The notes under the pieces: generated by a model
Told to the model about the DNA's origin: nothing
Seen by the model: only the letters and a program-made list of their open reading frames with translations
Database searches by the model: none
Made by a program: the position numbers and the translations under genes
Source: Micractinium sp. NFX-FRZ
Taxonomy: Eukaryota; Chlorophyta; Trebouxiophyceae; Chlorellales; Chlorellaceae
Direction of reading: 5' to 3'
Length of the DNA stretch: 64,000 nucleotides
Assembly: GCA_029339195.1 (NCBI GenBank)
Contig: JAPTJF010000184.1
Location: 1 to 64,000 of the forward strand
In this document: positions 10,461 to 23,700 of the stretch, piece by piece
Numbering within the stretch: the first letter of the stretch is position 1
How the letters are laid out: every line of letters starts with the position of its first letter

Positions 10461-13400
10461 ATGGAGCGCAACCACCTGTTGCGCATGCTAAGCCTGCCGG
10501 TGGCGCAGCTGCCAGTGTCTCCCTCGCAAGCACTACGCGGCGCAGGGGGAAGCGGCCTGGCAGCCATTGGCGAGCAAGCATCCTCATTAGATGCGTCTCC
10601 GCCGGAGCCCTCCCTGGTTGTGTTTAGCGGCGGCACTGCCTTCAACTCTGTGGCGGGGCACATGCGGCAGCTGACCACGCGCATCGCGCATGTACTGCCT
10701 GTGTCCGATGACGGCGGCAGTACAGCCGAGATTGTGCGGGTGCTGGGCGGGCCTGCGGTCGGCGACATCCGCAGTCGCTGCCTGCGCCTGGCAGGTGGGC
10801 CCTCGCTTTGGCCTGGAGGAGGAGCGCTTCATTGAAATGGCTGGGTGGTTGGCTGGTTGGCTGGGTGGCTGGCGGCCCGCGGCTATCAAACGGCCACCGC
10901 CTTCTCAGCTGCAGCCGCATTGCCATCGCTGCTGTATGAGTCCTCTGTGGCTTCCGTCCCCAGCTGCACAGCCCCCTGCTGCTCTGGGCCCACGCCCAGA
11001 GCACCTTGCTGTCCCTCCTGCTGCCAGCCTAACCACTGGTTGCTGTCTCATCCTGCTCCCGCAGACGACAGCGACGAGGAGGCGCGGGCAGTGCGGCGGC
11101 TGCTGGCTCACCGCCTGACCAGCTCCGACTCGCGGGCCGCCAAGCTGGAGTGGTTCAGCATTGTGGAAGGGGAGGACCCGCTGTGGGAGGTGAGGGGCGT
11201 GTCTTAATGATGTGTGTGTGTGTGTGTGTGTGTGTGTTGTGTGGCGGGCTGGTTGTATTGGAGGACGGCTGTGGGAGGCGATAACTTGGTGACGGTGGAA
11301 GCTTGCTGTGGCAAGGAGGTGGGCGGTGCATTGTGGAGGGGGCAAGGGTATGCTGTGGGAGGCGGACAGGCACCTTTGTCAGCAGCCTCGCAGCGGGGCT
11401 GCTGTGGGAAGCGAGCACTGCGCCTGCTGCCTGCTGCCTACCAGCATGCTGCTGCTACTGCTCCCCCCCCACCTCCTTCTCTTCCTCTGCACTGGCGGTT
11501 GCTTGCCCTGCCACGGCGTGCCCCGCCACCACCACCGCCACAGTTCCTGGCCCGCTGTCCCCCCACCTATACAGCACCCCTTCCTCACCTGCTGCAGGGC
11601 ATCAGCGACGCCTACAAGCACATCATCCGCGGCTACCTCGTCCACTTCCACGCCAACATCATGCGCCACTCCACCAAGCGGTTTGACTACCGGGGCGGCT
11701 CCGTGGGGAACTTCTTCTTCGCCGGCGCCCGCATCTTCTTCAGGTGGGGCTGGGCTGAGGGCCTTCAGGTGGCAGGGCCAAGGGTCGGGCGCTCGGGGTG
11801 GGGCCTGTTTTCGGGCAGGGGCAAGGGGGCAGGGTGCAGGCGGGGCAGGCGCCAAGACTGCCTGCATCTGGTTTCACCACTGGGGGCTGGCTCAGTGCAG
11901 TGCCTGCCAGGGTAGCACATCGCCCTGCCCCGCCCTGCCCTGCCCTGTTGCACCTGCTTGAACCTTGCCCACCCTGCGCACCCCCCTTGGCCTGCAGGTC
12001 GCTGGAGGCAGCCATCTTCCTCTTCTCTCGCGTGGCCCGCATCCCAGAGGGGTCGCTGGTGCTGCCCGCCATCTGCACAGGCGCGTGCGTGCCAGTGCCG
12101 AGCCTGGGGGTGCTGTCTTGGAAAAATATGTTTAGGGCATGCCTGCCCCAAGGGTTAGCAGGGGCAGGCGGCACCAACGGTTGCCGAGCGCTTGCTCGTG
12201 TGGCTGCACTCGCGATGCGTGCCCAGCGTGCCACACATGCACCACCAAACAGGAGAGGCTCGTTGCAGTGCATTGCAGCAGATCTCTCACGAACTGTCAC
12301 AGCCTCCCACGCCTGCTCTCACGCCCCCTCCCCCTGTCCCCTGCTTCCCGCCCATCCCACCTCACCCCACCCCCTGCAGAGGAGCACATTACGCTGGGTG
12401 CCGAGCTGGCGGACGGCAGCCTGATTGTGGGTCAGCACCAGATATCGCACCCCAGCTCCACAGGTGGGTGCGACTTCCTACCCCGGCGTGTGTGGGCGAT
12501 GTGCTTTGCTGAGAGGCAGCTGCCAGCTGTGGCATGAATCCTGTCATGGGTGCCGTCTCCACGCATGCCTTCATGTCCACCCCAGCCCGCCCTGCCGCTT
12601 CCTGGCCCCACTTTGTGGTCTCTCTCCCCTGCAGACTCCCCTCACGAGGTGGACAAGTCGTGTGATGCGGCGCTGCAGGCCCCCATCAAGCGCATCTTCT
12701 ACCTGTCGGCAGGTGGGCACACTGGGGTGGCAGTGTGGGCAGAACAGCGTGCACTGTGGGCAGAAAATGTGGGCAGATAGGGTCAAAGGAGCAGCAGTGT
12801 GTGGCATGGCGCAGAGGTAGGGGAAGCACTTCGTGCGCACGGCAATGCATTGTCCCCCACGAGCAAACGCCTGCCTGCTCGCCTGCTGCCGGCCCACCTG
12901 CCCTGCCACCCCTTGCCTGCCTGCCCACCTGTCTTCAGCCTGCCCGCCTGCCCTGCCCCCACCCTCCGCCCGCCCGCCTGCCCCGCCCCAACCATCCGCC
13001 CCCCTGCCTGCCCGCCCACAACACGGGCTGCTGCCTGCAGAGGGGGACACGCATGAGCACGAGGTGGCGCCCGCCCCCAACACACGCGTGCTGACGGAGC
13101 TGCAGCGGGCAGACGCCATCATCTACGGCATGGGCTCCCTGTACACCTCCGTCTTCCCCTCCCTCATCCTGCGCGGCGTGGGCGAGTGCATCGCAGCCAC
13201 CAACGTGCCCAAGGCGCGCCCCGGGCTGCATTGTGTGCTGGGGGGGCGCCCGCAGGATGGTGCCGCTGCAGCCGGCTGGGTGCTCCACGCTGGATCCGAC
13301 TGGATCCCACGCACCCGGCACTGGCCGCCCAATCGATCATCTTCTGCTCTGCCCTCTGCTCCCTTCTCACAGCACTGCTTGCCGTGTTCGACCCATTTCC

Positions 13401-14068
13401 CTCCTCAATCGCTGGCCTTCATGCAGCACATCCTCCTCTTCCTCACCAATCCCCCTGTGCAGATCTTCCTGCTGAACGGCGCCCTGGACCGGGAGACGTC
13501 GTGCTGCCCCACCCGCGGCGGCCCAATGACCGCAGCAGACATGGTGCAGGCGGCAGCAGGTGTGGGGGCAGACACACCCACTTTAAGCTGGCACCCTGCG
13601 GCAAGTGCTGGCCGCATTCAGGCCTGGCCTGCTGCCTCTGCTACCCTCCGTCTGCCCACCCCACCTTGCCCCGCCCCGCCTCCACACCCCTGCACCTGCC
13701 TGCCTGCCTGCCTGCCTGCAGACGCGCTGAACCGGCGTGCCTCCAAGCGCACCCACCGCCTCGCCTTCCCGCCCTCCGTCTACGTCACCGCCGTGCTGGT
13801 GCCCACGGGCAGCCCCGTTGCAGTGGACCGCACAGCGCTGGAGCGCCTGGGTGTGAGGCAGATATTGGAGGTCCCCTCTGTGCCCTCGCCAGACGGCCGG
13901 GGGGTGCACTTTGACCCAGACAGCCTGGTGGCGGCAGTGGCAACCGTGATCGCCGCCCACCGGCAGGCGCAGCAGCGGCAGGCGCAGCAGACGTACGGGT
14001 GGGTGACGCCGCCGCCGGCAGCGGCGGCGCCTGGCGCCCCTCAGCTTACGCGACGCAATTCTGTGTGA
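10461..14068 (+). CDS. CofD/UPF0052-family protein (2-phospho-L-lactate transferase-like fold)
   Basis: Nine exons: 10461-10794, 11065-11189, 11598-11743, 11998-12080, 12380-12463, 12635-12712, 13041-13213, 13463-13559, 13722-14068; 1467 nt, 488 aa. Family marks: LVVFSGGTAFNSVAG (about 52-66), the DDGGS motif in LPVSDDGGSTAEIVRVLGG (about 79-97), VGDIRSRCLRLA, SVGNFFFAGARIFFR, SLVLPAIC, ADAIIYGMGSLYTSV and IFLLNGALDRETSC. The fold is shared by archaeal CofD (coenzyme F420 pathway) and bacterial YvcK; the plant and algal homologues have no settled function, and F420 synthesis should not be assumed. Introns 4 (12081) and 7 (13214) only keep frame with GC donors. The chosen ATG follows a possible acceptor, so an upstream exon encoding a transit peptide is possible. 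Confidence 0.85.
11213..11240. repeat. (TG)n microsatellite in intron 2 of the CofD-like gene
   Basis: An almost pure TG run of about 28 bp, 24 nt beyond the exon 2 donor. Confidence 0.9.
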
Positions 14069-14695
14069 GAGCTGCGACTGCCTTGTGGCTGCCGCCCGTG
14101 CCTGCCCACCCGCGTCCCAACCCCTCGTGAGCACCCATTGTTCCCCAGCCCTACTCAGTGAGCACTTCCCTGTACTTTACTCGTGTACTGAAATCTGCTA
14201 TGGCCCCACACTCTGGCTTTTGAATGAACCGACCTTTTGCGCGCCACTGCGCCACTCAGCCCTTCGTCCCCAGCATCTGCCTCCTCTCGTGCTCAATGGT
14301 TGCCTTGAATCTGGCTTCTATGTGCAAATCATTATGAGTATGTCATTGCGGACACAATTTCGAAAGTTAGGATGTTGGCCAGCAGGCTGGGCGACGAGGG
14401 TGGCGGCGCCGCCATTGGAAAGTAGGGTTGTCCGTCGTTTTGCCCTCGCGCATCGTTCGCCGGCTGACGCTCGACCCTCTTGCGCTTTTCGATTACTGAA
14501 TGGAAGCAAGTAGTTGCAGGCAAGGGGAGTGAGCGGGGCGGCGTGTTTCATGTGCTCCAGCTCGTGCGTTCGTTCCTGAAGGCTGGCTTTTCGCATCCTC
14601 ATCATACTCGTATTATTTCACATGCACCATCGCGCCGCTGCCGGCCCTGCACTTCTAAGTGCGCAACGTTCCTTTGTGCTCGCCCAACACAGATA
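14069..14695. other. Intergenic: 3' UTR of CofD-like gene and 5' region of SDG2-like gene
   Basis: Tandem genes on the plus strand are separated by 627 bp of lower GC than the coding DNA. No exact TGTAA was found near the upstream stop. No gene or repeat is recognised. Confidence 0.6.
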
Positions 14696-17673
14696 ATGGA
14701 GCCTGAGTTCAGTTTAGAGGTGGGTGGCGCAGGAGGCGGCGCGGCTGGCGTCTCCCCCTCAGCAGCGGCAGCGGCGGCAGCGGCGGCGGGAGTGCCGCCT
14801 GGCCTGTCGCCCCTGGCCATGGGCAGGCTGCAGCCGCACGCCGCAGGCGGCAGCCCGGATTGGCTCGACCTAGGAGCTCTGCCTGGAACCAGCAGCATGG
14901 TTTCACCCAAGGCAGGCGACCTGGCAGCAGCTGCCAACTTGGCTGCCGAAGAAGCGTTGGCGGCTGCAGCGGGGGAGGTGCTTCAACCGTTGCCGCATGG
15001 CGGCTTTCAGGGGGCAGCTGCAGCCCAGGGGTACCTTCCAAGCCCAGGGGCCGCAGGAGCAGGGGAGATGCCGCAGTCTGCGCCCGCGGCAGCGCCTCCG
15101 CCCTCGGCTGCTGCAATGGCGACGGCGCCTGGGGCGCCGCAGCCGCTGCACTTTGTTGGGTACAGGTCAGTGTAGCATCAGCAGAGGAGGGGAGGCCCTA
15201 AAAGGAGATGGCACTCAGCTTCTCTTGGTGCCGCATCCGGTTGCTACGGAAGCCGTACATGGCAGCCTGCCAAAGGCCGTCCTGCCGTACCGGCCCTGCC
15301 GCGCCTTGCCCTGCCCTACGCTGCTTGGTCACCCTGCGTGCTCGTGTGCCTCTTGCTGCCCGCCCGCCTGCAGCCTGCCCACCCCCCACTCTCCCACCCC
15401 TCCCACCCGTCTGTGCAGGATGGAGCACTACCAGCGCACGCGTGAGCCGCCGGCGGCGCGGGTGCGCCTGCGCCGCTGGCTGCTGGAGGACAGCCACGGG
15501 CGGTGGCACCTGGCGGTGGACACATTGGCCTGGGGGGAGAGCAAGCGCGACAACATCTTTGGCGCGGTAGGCGCGGCAGGCGGCGGTTGGGGGCTGCCAG
15601 GCGCGGGGTTGCTGGGTGGCCCGGCCCGGGGGGAATCCGTGGAAGAGGCGGGGAGGTTGCACAGCTGCTTAGGGGCAGGGGCAGGCCGGGGGCAGGCCCC
15701 TCGTGGAGCCACCTTTCATAATCAACCCATCACCAGGAGGATAGCCTTCACCCGGACACTCATAACCACCTCTCTCCCTCACCCAATACCCCCCGGCTGC
15801 CGCTGGCGACGCCCGTGCCTGCCCCACCTGCCAGGATTCGATGCATTGCCTGGCAACCACCAACCCATTGCATGCCTGCCCGCCTGCCAACCACCAAACC
15901 AGTGGCGCTCCCACCTGCCCACCTCCCCTGGCTCTGGCCTGCCGTGCAGGTGCCTCCCTTCTCAGTGGTGCGCCCCCTGTCGTGCCAGAGCAGCAAACTT
16001 GTAGAGCAGTGGCTGGACCAATTCATCCCGCCGCACCGCCGGCGGCACCACGCCACTGAGGAGGGGGCCGACGGTACCGCGGGTAGTGCTGCTTTGGGCG
16101 GAAGCGACAACGAGGCCGGGGAGGAGGCCGGGGCGGGGCTGGCGGCGCAGCAGCAGGCGCAGGCGCAGGTGGCTCAGCAGCAGGCACAGGCGCAGGTGGC
16201 GCAGCAGCAGGCGCAGGCGCAGGGCCCTGTGCTGCTGCCGCTAGCCGACGCCGGCGGGCTGATGCAGCAGTATGCAGCTGGGATGCAGGCGGCGGGGGTG
16301 AGGCGCCCGCGTGGGCGGCCACGCATCCACCCGCCAAAAGAGCCCAAGAAGCCGCGTCAGCCCAAGGGCGCCGCAGCAGCAGCAGCCCCCGCCGCCAGCG
16401 CGCCGCCAGCAGAGGCAGCTTCGCTGGGTTTCGAGGGCGGCACCGCCCTGGTTCCGCTGCCAACCTCGCCGCTACTGCCGCTTGTCCCTCTTGCGGACGC
16501 GGCCCCGGTCGCTGCCGACGCTGCTGCCGGCCCGGTTGGCTCCGCTGCCGGCCCCTCTACCGGCAAGAAGCAGCGTGCCAAGCGTGCCACCCTGGCAGAG
16601 GCGATTTTCATTGAGGGGGAGGAGCGGCGGCAGGAGGTGTACCGCCTGAGGCTGGAGGCGGTACTGGCTGAGCTGGCGCTGATCAAGGCGCAGTGCGGGG
16701 TGGATTACTCCCTCACGCTGGTGGGGCGAGACCGGGAGGTGGAGGTGGTGACGTCGGGTGAGTGTGCGCTGGCTCGGGAGTGCGGTAGTTGTGAGGCGTG
16801 CAGCGGGGGGGGGGTGCATGGGCGCTTGGGTTGTGGAGCAGGTAGCCAGTTGAGACTGGAGAGAGGGGCAGCCAGCAAGGGCATTGGAGTTGTGGCCGGG
16901 CAGGCGAGTGACATGGCATGAGAGCGTGGAGGTAGCGAGCGCTGCGTGCTGCGCTCGCTGCCCTGCCCAGGCTTTCAGTACCTGTCTGGATTTTCCGCCA
17001 CTCACTTGGCCGCTCCCGCCCTGCCCAAGCTTTTGATTCCTGTCAGCAGTTTTAATCATGCATTCACTTCGCCTCTCTGCGCCCCCGCCCTGCAGCCACC
17101 GCCAACGTGCAGGCTGTGAGGGTGGTGCGGAACAAGCGCCCCGTGATCAAGCCGGGCAATGAGGCAGAGGCGGCTGATGGCGACAGCAGCGCGGCAGCGG
17201 CAGCAGCGGCGGCGGCAGCGCTGACGGAGCAGAAGCAGGCAAAGAAGCGGCTGAAGAAGGAGGAGGAGGAGGCTGTGGCTGCGCTGACCGACGTGGCAGC
17301 GCATGCGGCGTTTGCCGCCCCGCCGATGCCGCTGCCACTGCCGATGCCGATGCCAATCCCGTCTATGGGCGGCGGCACACCGGGACAGCTGCTTGCGCTG
17401 CAGCAGCAGTACCTGGCGGCAGCTGCTGCTGCAGCTGAGGCGGCTGCCACTGCGCAGAAGAAGCAGCAGGGCCAGGGCGGGCGCGCGGCGGGGGGCGGCA
17501 CAGTGGGCAAGAAGCGCAGGGGACGGCCGCCAGCGCAGCCGAGGGAGGATCACGATTACGACCCGCCCCCACCCAAGGTGGCCAAGCAGGGCCCGGCGGG
17601 TGCTGCCAAGCAGGGGCCGGGCAGCTCGGCGGCCAGGTGAGGCTGAGCTGGCGCCCTGCTGTGGTCTGTGCTG

Positions 17674-17708
<35 letters not shown>

Positions 17709-20700
17709 CCAGCCAGCCTCCCTGCCAGCCGACCGGCCTGTCTGCCTGCCTGCCGGCATGCGTGCCTGCCTGCCTGCCAGCCAGCCTCCCTGCCAGCCGG
17801 CCGGCCGGCCTGCCTGCCTGCCAGCATGCTTGCCTTGGTGCGCTGCTGCTGTTCGCCTTTCCGCATGAAGTAACATGTTGCTCTTGCTATCTGCCGTTGC
17901 ACTGCAGGAAGGGCGGCCAGGTGGCAGCTGCGCCCACGGCATCCGACCCGCTGGTCAAGTGAGGCGCTGGCTGGCCTGCAGCCTGCTGTGGCTTGTATTA
18001 CCTTACATGCAACATACATCACACCTGGGCTCCCTGCGTGCAGCGCGGACAGCCGTCGCAGCCTGCTTGCTGTCCCACCCTCATCTGTCGTGCCCATCAC
18101 CCTGACACCCGCTTCCTGTCAACGCTGCTGTGTGTGCAGGCAGCTGCTGTCGGTGCTGGAGAGCAATGGGGAGGCATACCTGCCGGTGGGTAGAGGCAGA
18201 AGAGGAGGGGGGACTTGCCTGGGATCAGGCTGGCGGCGGGCATGGGTGGAGGACCTGCAACAGCCTGCTGTGCCGTGCCTGTGCCGTGCTGTGCCCTGCT
18301 GTGCCGTGCTGTGACTGGAAACTGCTCATTGCGAATTACCCTGCAATTGCCGTCTGCGCATTGCAAACACGCCGGCCATTGCACGCACACACCCTGCCGT
18401 GCTGCATGCCCTGCCGCCTGCCCCCGTTTGCCTCCGGTTTGGCTGGCACCCGCACTCCACTGCCCGCCTCCCTCTCGCTCCTGCCGATCCTGCAGGGCAC
18501 CTGGCGGCGGCAGCCGTATGAGGCGGCAGAGCTGGAGACGATCGACTCATTTGTGGTGGCGGAGGACTGTGGGGAGGCGGTGGATGCTGCCGTGCTGCCG
18601 GCAAAGCTGCTCAGCAGCCTGATGCCTGCAGCCAACGGCGCAGACGCGGCAGCGGCGGCAGGGCCGGCACGTAACAGCGCTGGTGGCGGCGGTGGCGGCA
18701 GGAGCGGGAGCGGAGAGGAGTTGATGGTGCTGGAGCGGTTGCCGCATGGGCTGGCTGAGGGCGAGGTGGATGTGCGGCCGGTGTGGGGCATCGACGCCTA
18801 CACTCGCAGGCAAGGGGCAGATGGGGGGTTGTGGCAGACCAAGGGGCAGATGTGGGGCTGCGGCATGGGACGTGGACGCGGGATGTGTCACGTAGAGGCC
18901 GCCGGCATGTGCCGGTAGGCAGGGTGTAAGGGGCGGCGTGGCTGCTCTGCCTCCCGGCCTGCCAGCCATGCCTGTCTGCCTGAAATCGCATTGTGCATTC
19001 TGCCTTCTGCTTTCTAATTCACGCCTACCGTCTCCTCTTCCTCCTCCTGCTCCCCTCTCCCCGCAGGGCGATTTGGGAGGCTCTGGGGCGGTGTCCGGAG
19101 CTGGGCGCTCCCAACACGGTGCAGCTGGACAATGCACGCAACGCCTTCATCCAGCACCACCTGCTGCCCGCGCTCAACCGGCAGGGGGATGATGGCTGGT
19201 GCGCTGGGCTGGCATCTGGGATGGCAGGGGGGTGGGCAGGGCCTGCAGGGAAGGGGCACAGCACCGGCTGCTACAAGTGCAGTTTGCAAGCCAGGCACGA
19301 GCAGAGCAGGAAGCGGCGAGCAAACCTGTGGCGCGCGCCCGCCGCATTTCCCTTCGTTCGTTGGATAGCTCATGCAACTACATGCCCACGCTGCGCCATG
19401 CTGTGCAGGGACTTGAGCCGCGCCCTGCAGCAGGTGGCCAGCGCCGGTGCCAAGCTGGATGGGACCGCAGCTGGGGAGGAGGACGACGGCTCCTCGACGC
19501 GGGCTGCTGCCGCCCTGCTGCTGCGAGTGGTGGAGGGGATTGGTGAGCACCCACCTGCTGGCACCTGCGCTGTGCTGTGCTGCGCTGTGGTCAGCATGCC
19601 CGCGGCACGGCGTGCACAGATTGCTCGTCCAGAGGCCGCCGCCCGCCCCTATAGGCCTGGCTGCCTGTCGGCGCCTGCCATTCTGGCTTCCCGCCACCTG
19701 CCCTGGCCTGCTCTACATCACCCTGGGCCTGCACATGCTTGCACGTGCCCTGCAGAGGCTGCGCACAACAAGGGGCGGCCGCGGGAGCCTGAGGAGCGGG
19801 AGTACTTCCGGGTGGGTGGGTGGGCTGCATGCTGGGGCGGCCGGGTGGCTGGTGCACTGAAGCGGGGGGCATGTTGCTTGAATCAGGTCATGTGCGCGTC
19901 CAGGGGGAGGTGTGAGAAAAGTGCAATGTGCCTGGCCAGGGAAGTCGACCCCACAGTGCAATCTCAATTTCACTTCCACCTACCCCACCCTGCTTTGCGC
20001 CCCCCCTGTCCTGCAGGTGCACCCCAAGGTGCGGTCAGCTCCACGGCGGCACCCCTGCCGGCCAGAGGGCCTAAACACGCGCAGTGGGCAGGCATTTGGG
20101 GAGTGGCTGGTCCTCTCCAGCAACCCACAGGGCCTGCAGACAGCCCGGTGCTCCTGTTGCCCCCGCTATCTTGCCCTTTTCACCCCGGCACGCATCCACG
20201 TCTGCTGCCAACCACTCCGTGCCCTCTCACTTCACCGCCTCCCTCCCACTGCTGCCTGTCCACGTGTCACTCCTGCAGGGCGAGGGCGTGGTCCTGCTGA
20301 GCTCTGGCGGCGTGCCGGCGGGGGCCTTCCTGGGAGAATACTTAGGAGAGCTGTACGCTGCCTGGAGGTGGCTGGAGCGGGACAACCGCAGCGGTGGGTG
20401 GGCAACACGCAATCTCGTATTGGCAGGGGGCCGGAGCAGGGGCGTGTGTGCCTTGCGCTCGGGGATGGGCAGGACGTGTCCTGTGGGGTGCCCTGTGCAT
20501 GCGCAACATGCGCACCTGTCGTGCACGCTGGCCAGCCCCCTTTGACTGCCCTGCCTACCATGCCGCCTGGGGGCTGCCCACCCTCCTCTGGGTCTCAACC
20601 TTGTGAGTCTACGAACCTCGCCGGCACCGCGTCACAGCCCCCCATCGCCCCCACCCCTGCCTCTCGCGCAGCCCGCGTCGGCGCGGGCCTCCCCGGCCGC

Positions 20701-23700
20701 CGCTCCCTCTCCCTGCGCCTGGGCACCTCTGACGAGTTCTACAACATCGCGCTGGAGCGGCCGCCCACGGATGCCGGCGGCTATGACGTGATGTTTGTCA
20801 ACGTGCGTGTGAGGGTGCCTTGGGCGTATAGAGGCGGTTGCAAGTGCAGCATGGCTGGGCTGCGTGCGTGTGCATGCCCCGCTGCCTCGCTGCCCCCTGC
20901 CCTCGTCCCACCTTCTTACAACCCTGGTGCCACCCCTGGCTCACCCCTTGCCCTCCGTTTGCTGCCCGCAGGCCGCCACCAAGGGCAACTTCACCAGCCG
21001 CCTGTGCCACAGCTGCGACCCAAACTGCAAGACCGTGCCGGCGGTTGTCAATGGGCGCATCACCATCTGTGAGTCTGCCTCTGTGTGGCAGAGGGGAGGG
21101 CTGATTGGCCGGCCATGCACGCACACCGCGTGTCGACATGGGCGTGCCGTGCGCCTGCGATTGCCAAGCAGGCGTCCTTTGAACACCGCATCCAAGAGCT
21201 GTCCGGCTGGCGGCCCACTCTCCTGCGTGTTGCTTACCCTCTCCTTGCTGCGTTGGTCCCTCGCCTCGGTTCCCTTCCCTGCCCAGGCGTGTGGACGACG
21301 CGTGTGGTGGCCCCTGGGGAGGAGCTCACCCTGGACTGGTCCTGCGAGACAGGTGGGCGGTTGTGTGCGGTGCGGTACGGTGCGGTACGGTTTGGTATGG
21401 TATGGTACGTTATGGTATGGTGGCATAGCGGGATATCACAGATGTGAAGGTGTGAGGCAGTGGGAAGATTGTAGGGGGGCCACCAGCTCGGCCTGCCTGC
21501 GACACAAATCTGCCGCGTGCCTCCCAACTGTCGGCGACACCACGTCTGCCACCGGCCGCTTACCACTGCCCCCCCTGTGCCCCCCCCCCCCCACACACAT
21601 ATGTGCACAGAGAGCGAGAAGGAGCATGCCAACTCGGCCTGCCTGTGCGGCTCCGCCTCCTGCCGGGGCTCCCTGCTCTACCTTGTGAAAAACGACGCCA
21701 GCGGCCCCCTGCAAAAGGTGGGTGGCGGGGCAGGCCGTGTGTTTGCCAGGTGCCCATGTCAGAGCTGCGCCGCTGAGCTGGCGGAGCCAGAGGCACGACG
21801 TGCACGACATGCACGACATTCACGACATGCACGACATACTCTCCTCCCCTGCAGTATGCCCAGGCACACCACTCCTTTTTGGAGCGCTGCCAGCTGCTGC
21901 TGAGGGTGGGGGCTGACCCACAGCTGACAGCGGAGGAGGCGGCGCGCTTGGAGCGGCACGGCATTGGCAAGTGGCTGCTCACAGACGGTGAGAGCGCAGG
22001 TCCCGGCCTGGCTGCCCGCTGCCAGCAATGTTCTGTTGCGGAGTGAAGAGTTATGAGCGAGGGGAGATGGCTGCGTCTCCACACCCCTTGCCATGGATAC
22101 AGGTGCACCTGCATGCTGTGATGTGCTGTGCATGGCGCCTGGCCGCCCTCCCAGCCCCACGCCCTCCCCGCTGCTGCCGACCTGCCCGCCGCCTGCCCTG
22201 CTGGCAGGCCTGCCCGATGCCGGCGGCCTGGAGGTTGCGCCCTGGCTGCGCCGGTGGGCCGCCCAAGTGCTGGAGTTTATTGAGGAGGAGGCACGGCAGC
22301 TGCCTGCGCTGCTGGCACACAGCAAGCATGGGGCACGGCTGCAAGCCAAGGCGGCAGCAGGCGGGGCCGGTGGGTACCCTCCTCCCCTTCAGCCTTGCGT
22401 GCAGGGAGGCCTTGCAAGGGGTGCGCCAGCCTCTGCTTGGCACCCCACCCGTATGCCGGCAATGCCAGACTGCAACCGACTGAATGGGTACAAAGCGGAA
22501 AGCACGCTGACACTCTGCCCTCCCTCCTCTGTGCTGGTGCAGGCAGCGACAGCGAGCAGGAGGAGGCCGCGGGCGAGGAGGCGGGCGGCGGCGGCGGCGA
22601 CGCTGATGCGTTTGCTGATGCGGCGGCTGACGTGGCGGCTGAGGTGGAGCACCACCGGCGGAACCGTGTCCAGGCGCTGGCCTTTGCTCTGGACAGGGCC
22701 AAGCTTGTGCTCAGGCACCAGGTGAGTGAGCGGCAGTGTGCTGTGGGTGGCCAGGGCACGCCGCAGGTGGTTGCATGATCACACACACCCTGGAGGCTGC
22801 ACCACACCAATGGTGTCAGTGCACAGCGCACCGTGGCTGCACGGCACTTGCTGCATCTGCTGCCACACCAGCTGGGCTGCCGCATTCCTGTGTGTGCAGC
22901 GCCCCGGCTGCACGACCCCGCAGCTATCAGGAGATGAGTGGCTCTTGCCTGATGCTTCCCACACCGTGCATGCCTGAGCCTGCGCATCATGCTGTGTCCG
23001 ACTGCCAGCCGCTGCAGGAGGAGGGCGCGCGGACGGCGCCCCTGCGGCTGCTGTCGGAGGAAGAGGCGGTCGAGTTTCTGTGGACGGGAGAGGAATCCAT
23101 TGCAAACAGGTGAGCCAAGCTGGCCAGTTGAAGCGGCGGCACTGACAAGGCGTCGGGCTTCCAAACGTGCCTGCCGCTCCAGAGAGAGCTTCCTGCTGCT
23201 GCTGCTGCTGCCGTGCTGCTGCCACAGTGGCAGGCGCTGGCGCCAGCAGACCGAACGAGCGGGGCTGCCTGCACTGAATGCCCCAGCAGTGGCCCCTGCG
23301 GCTGTTTTGCCGGGTGCAGCTTTACCATCTGCACCATCTTTTCTACTGCTCCCTGCCCTCCTTCCTCCTTACCTCTGTCCTCCCCTGCCTCCCTCCTTCC
23401 CTACCTCCCTCCCCTCCCTCCTCCCCTCCCCTCTCCAGGGCTGTGGCCTGCCTGGCCAGCTTCACAGAGCAGGACGCAGTGGACAACCTGGTGCAGGGGC
23501 GCCAGCCACGCTACGCAGGTGGGCGGTGCACCACCGCCGGCCCCTTGCCCAGCGCCTGCCTGGCTGGCTGCGCGCCCTGCCATGCGGGTGGGGGACAGGG
23601 GCTGCGTACTTGGGCCGTGAGCAGCAAAGACACAGGCGGGGGAGCACGTGGGAGCACGTGGGCCGTGCATTCATGCTGCCAATCGTCTTCTTCCCGCCCT

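Noticed and set aside
10461..14068. Coenzyme F420 biosynthesis role for the CofD-like gene
   Set aside because: The fold is shared with YvcK/UPF0052 proteins of other function and no other F420 gene is nearby; only the family name is supported.
17679..17828. CRISPR-like array
   Set aside because: It is a TGCC microsatellite in a eukaryotic intron with no regular spacers.
22898..22977. Possible extra exon in SDG2-like intron 19 (RPGCTTPQLSGDEWLL)
   Set aside because: It has an acceptor-like TGTGTGCAG, but including it breaks the frame into exon 20, and ATXR3-type proteins have no such insertion between the RHQ and LSEEE segments.
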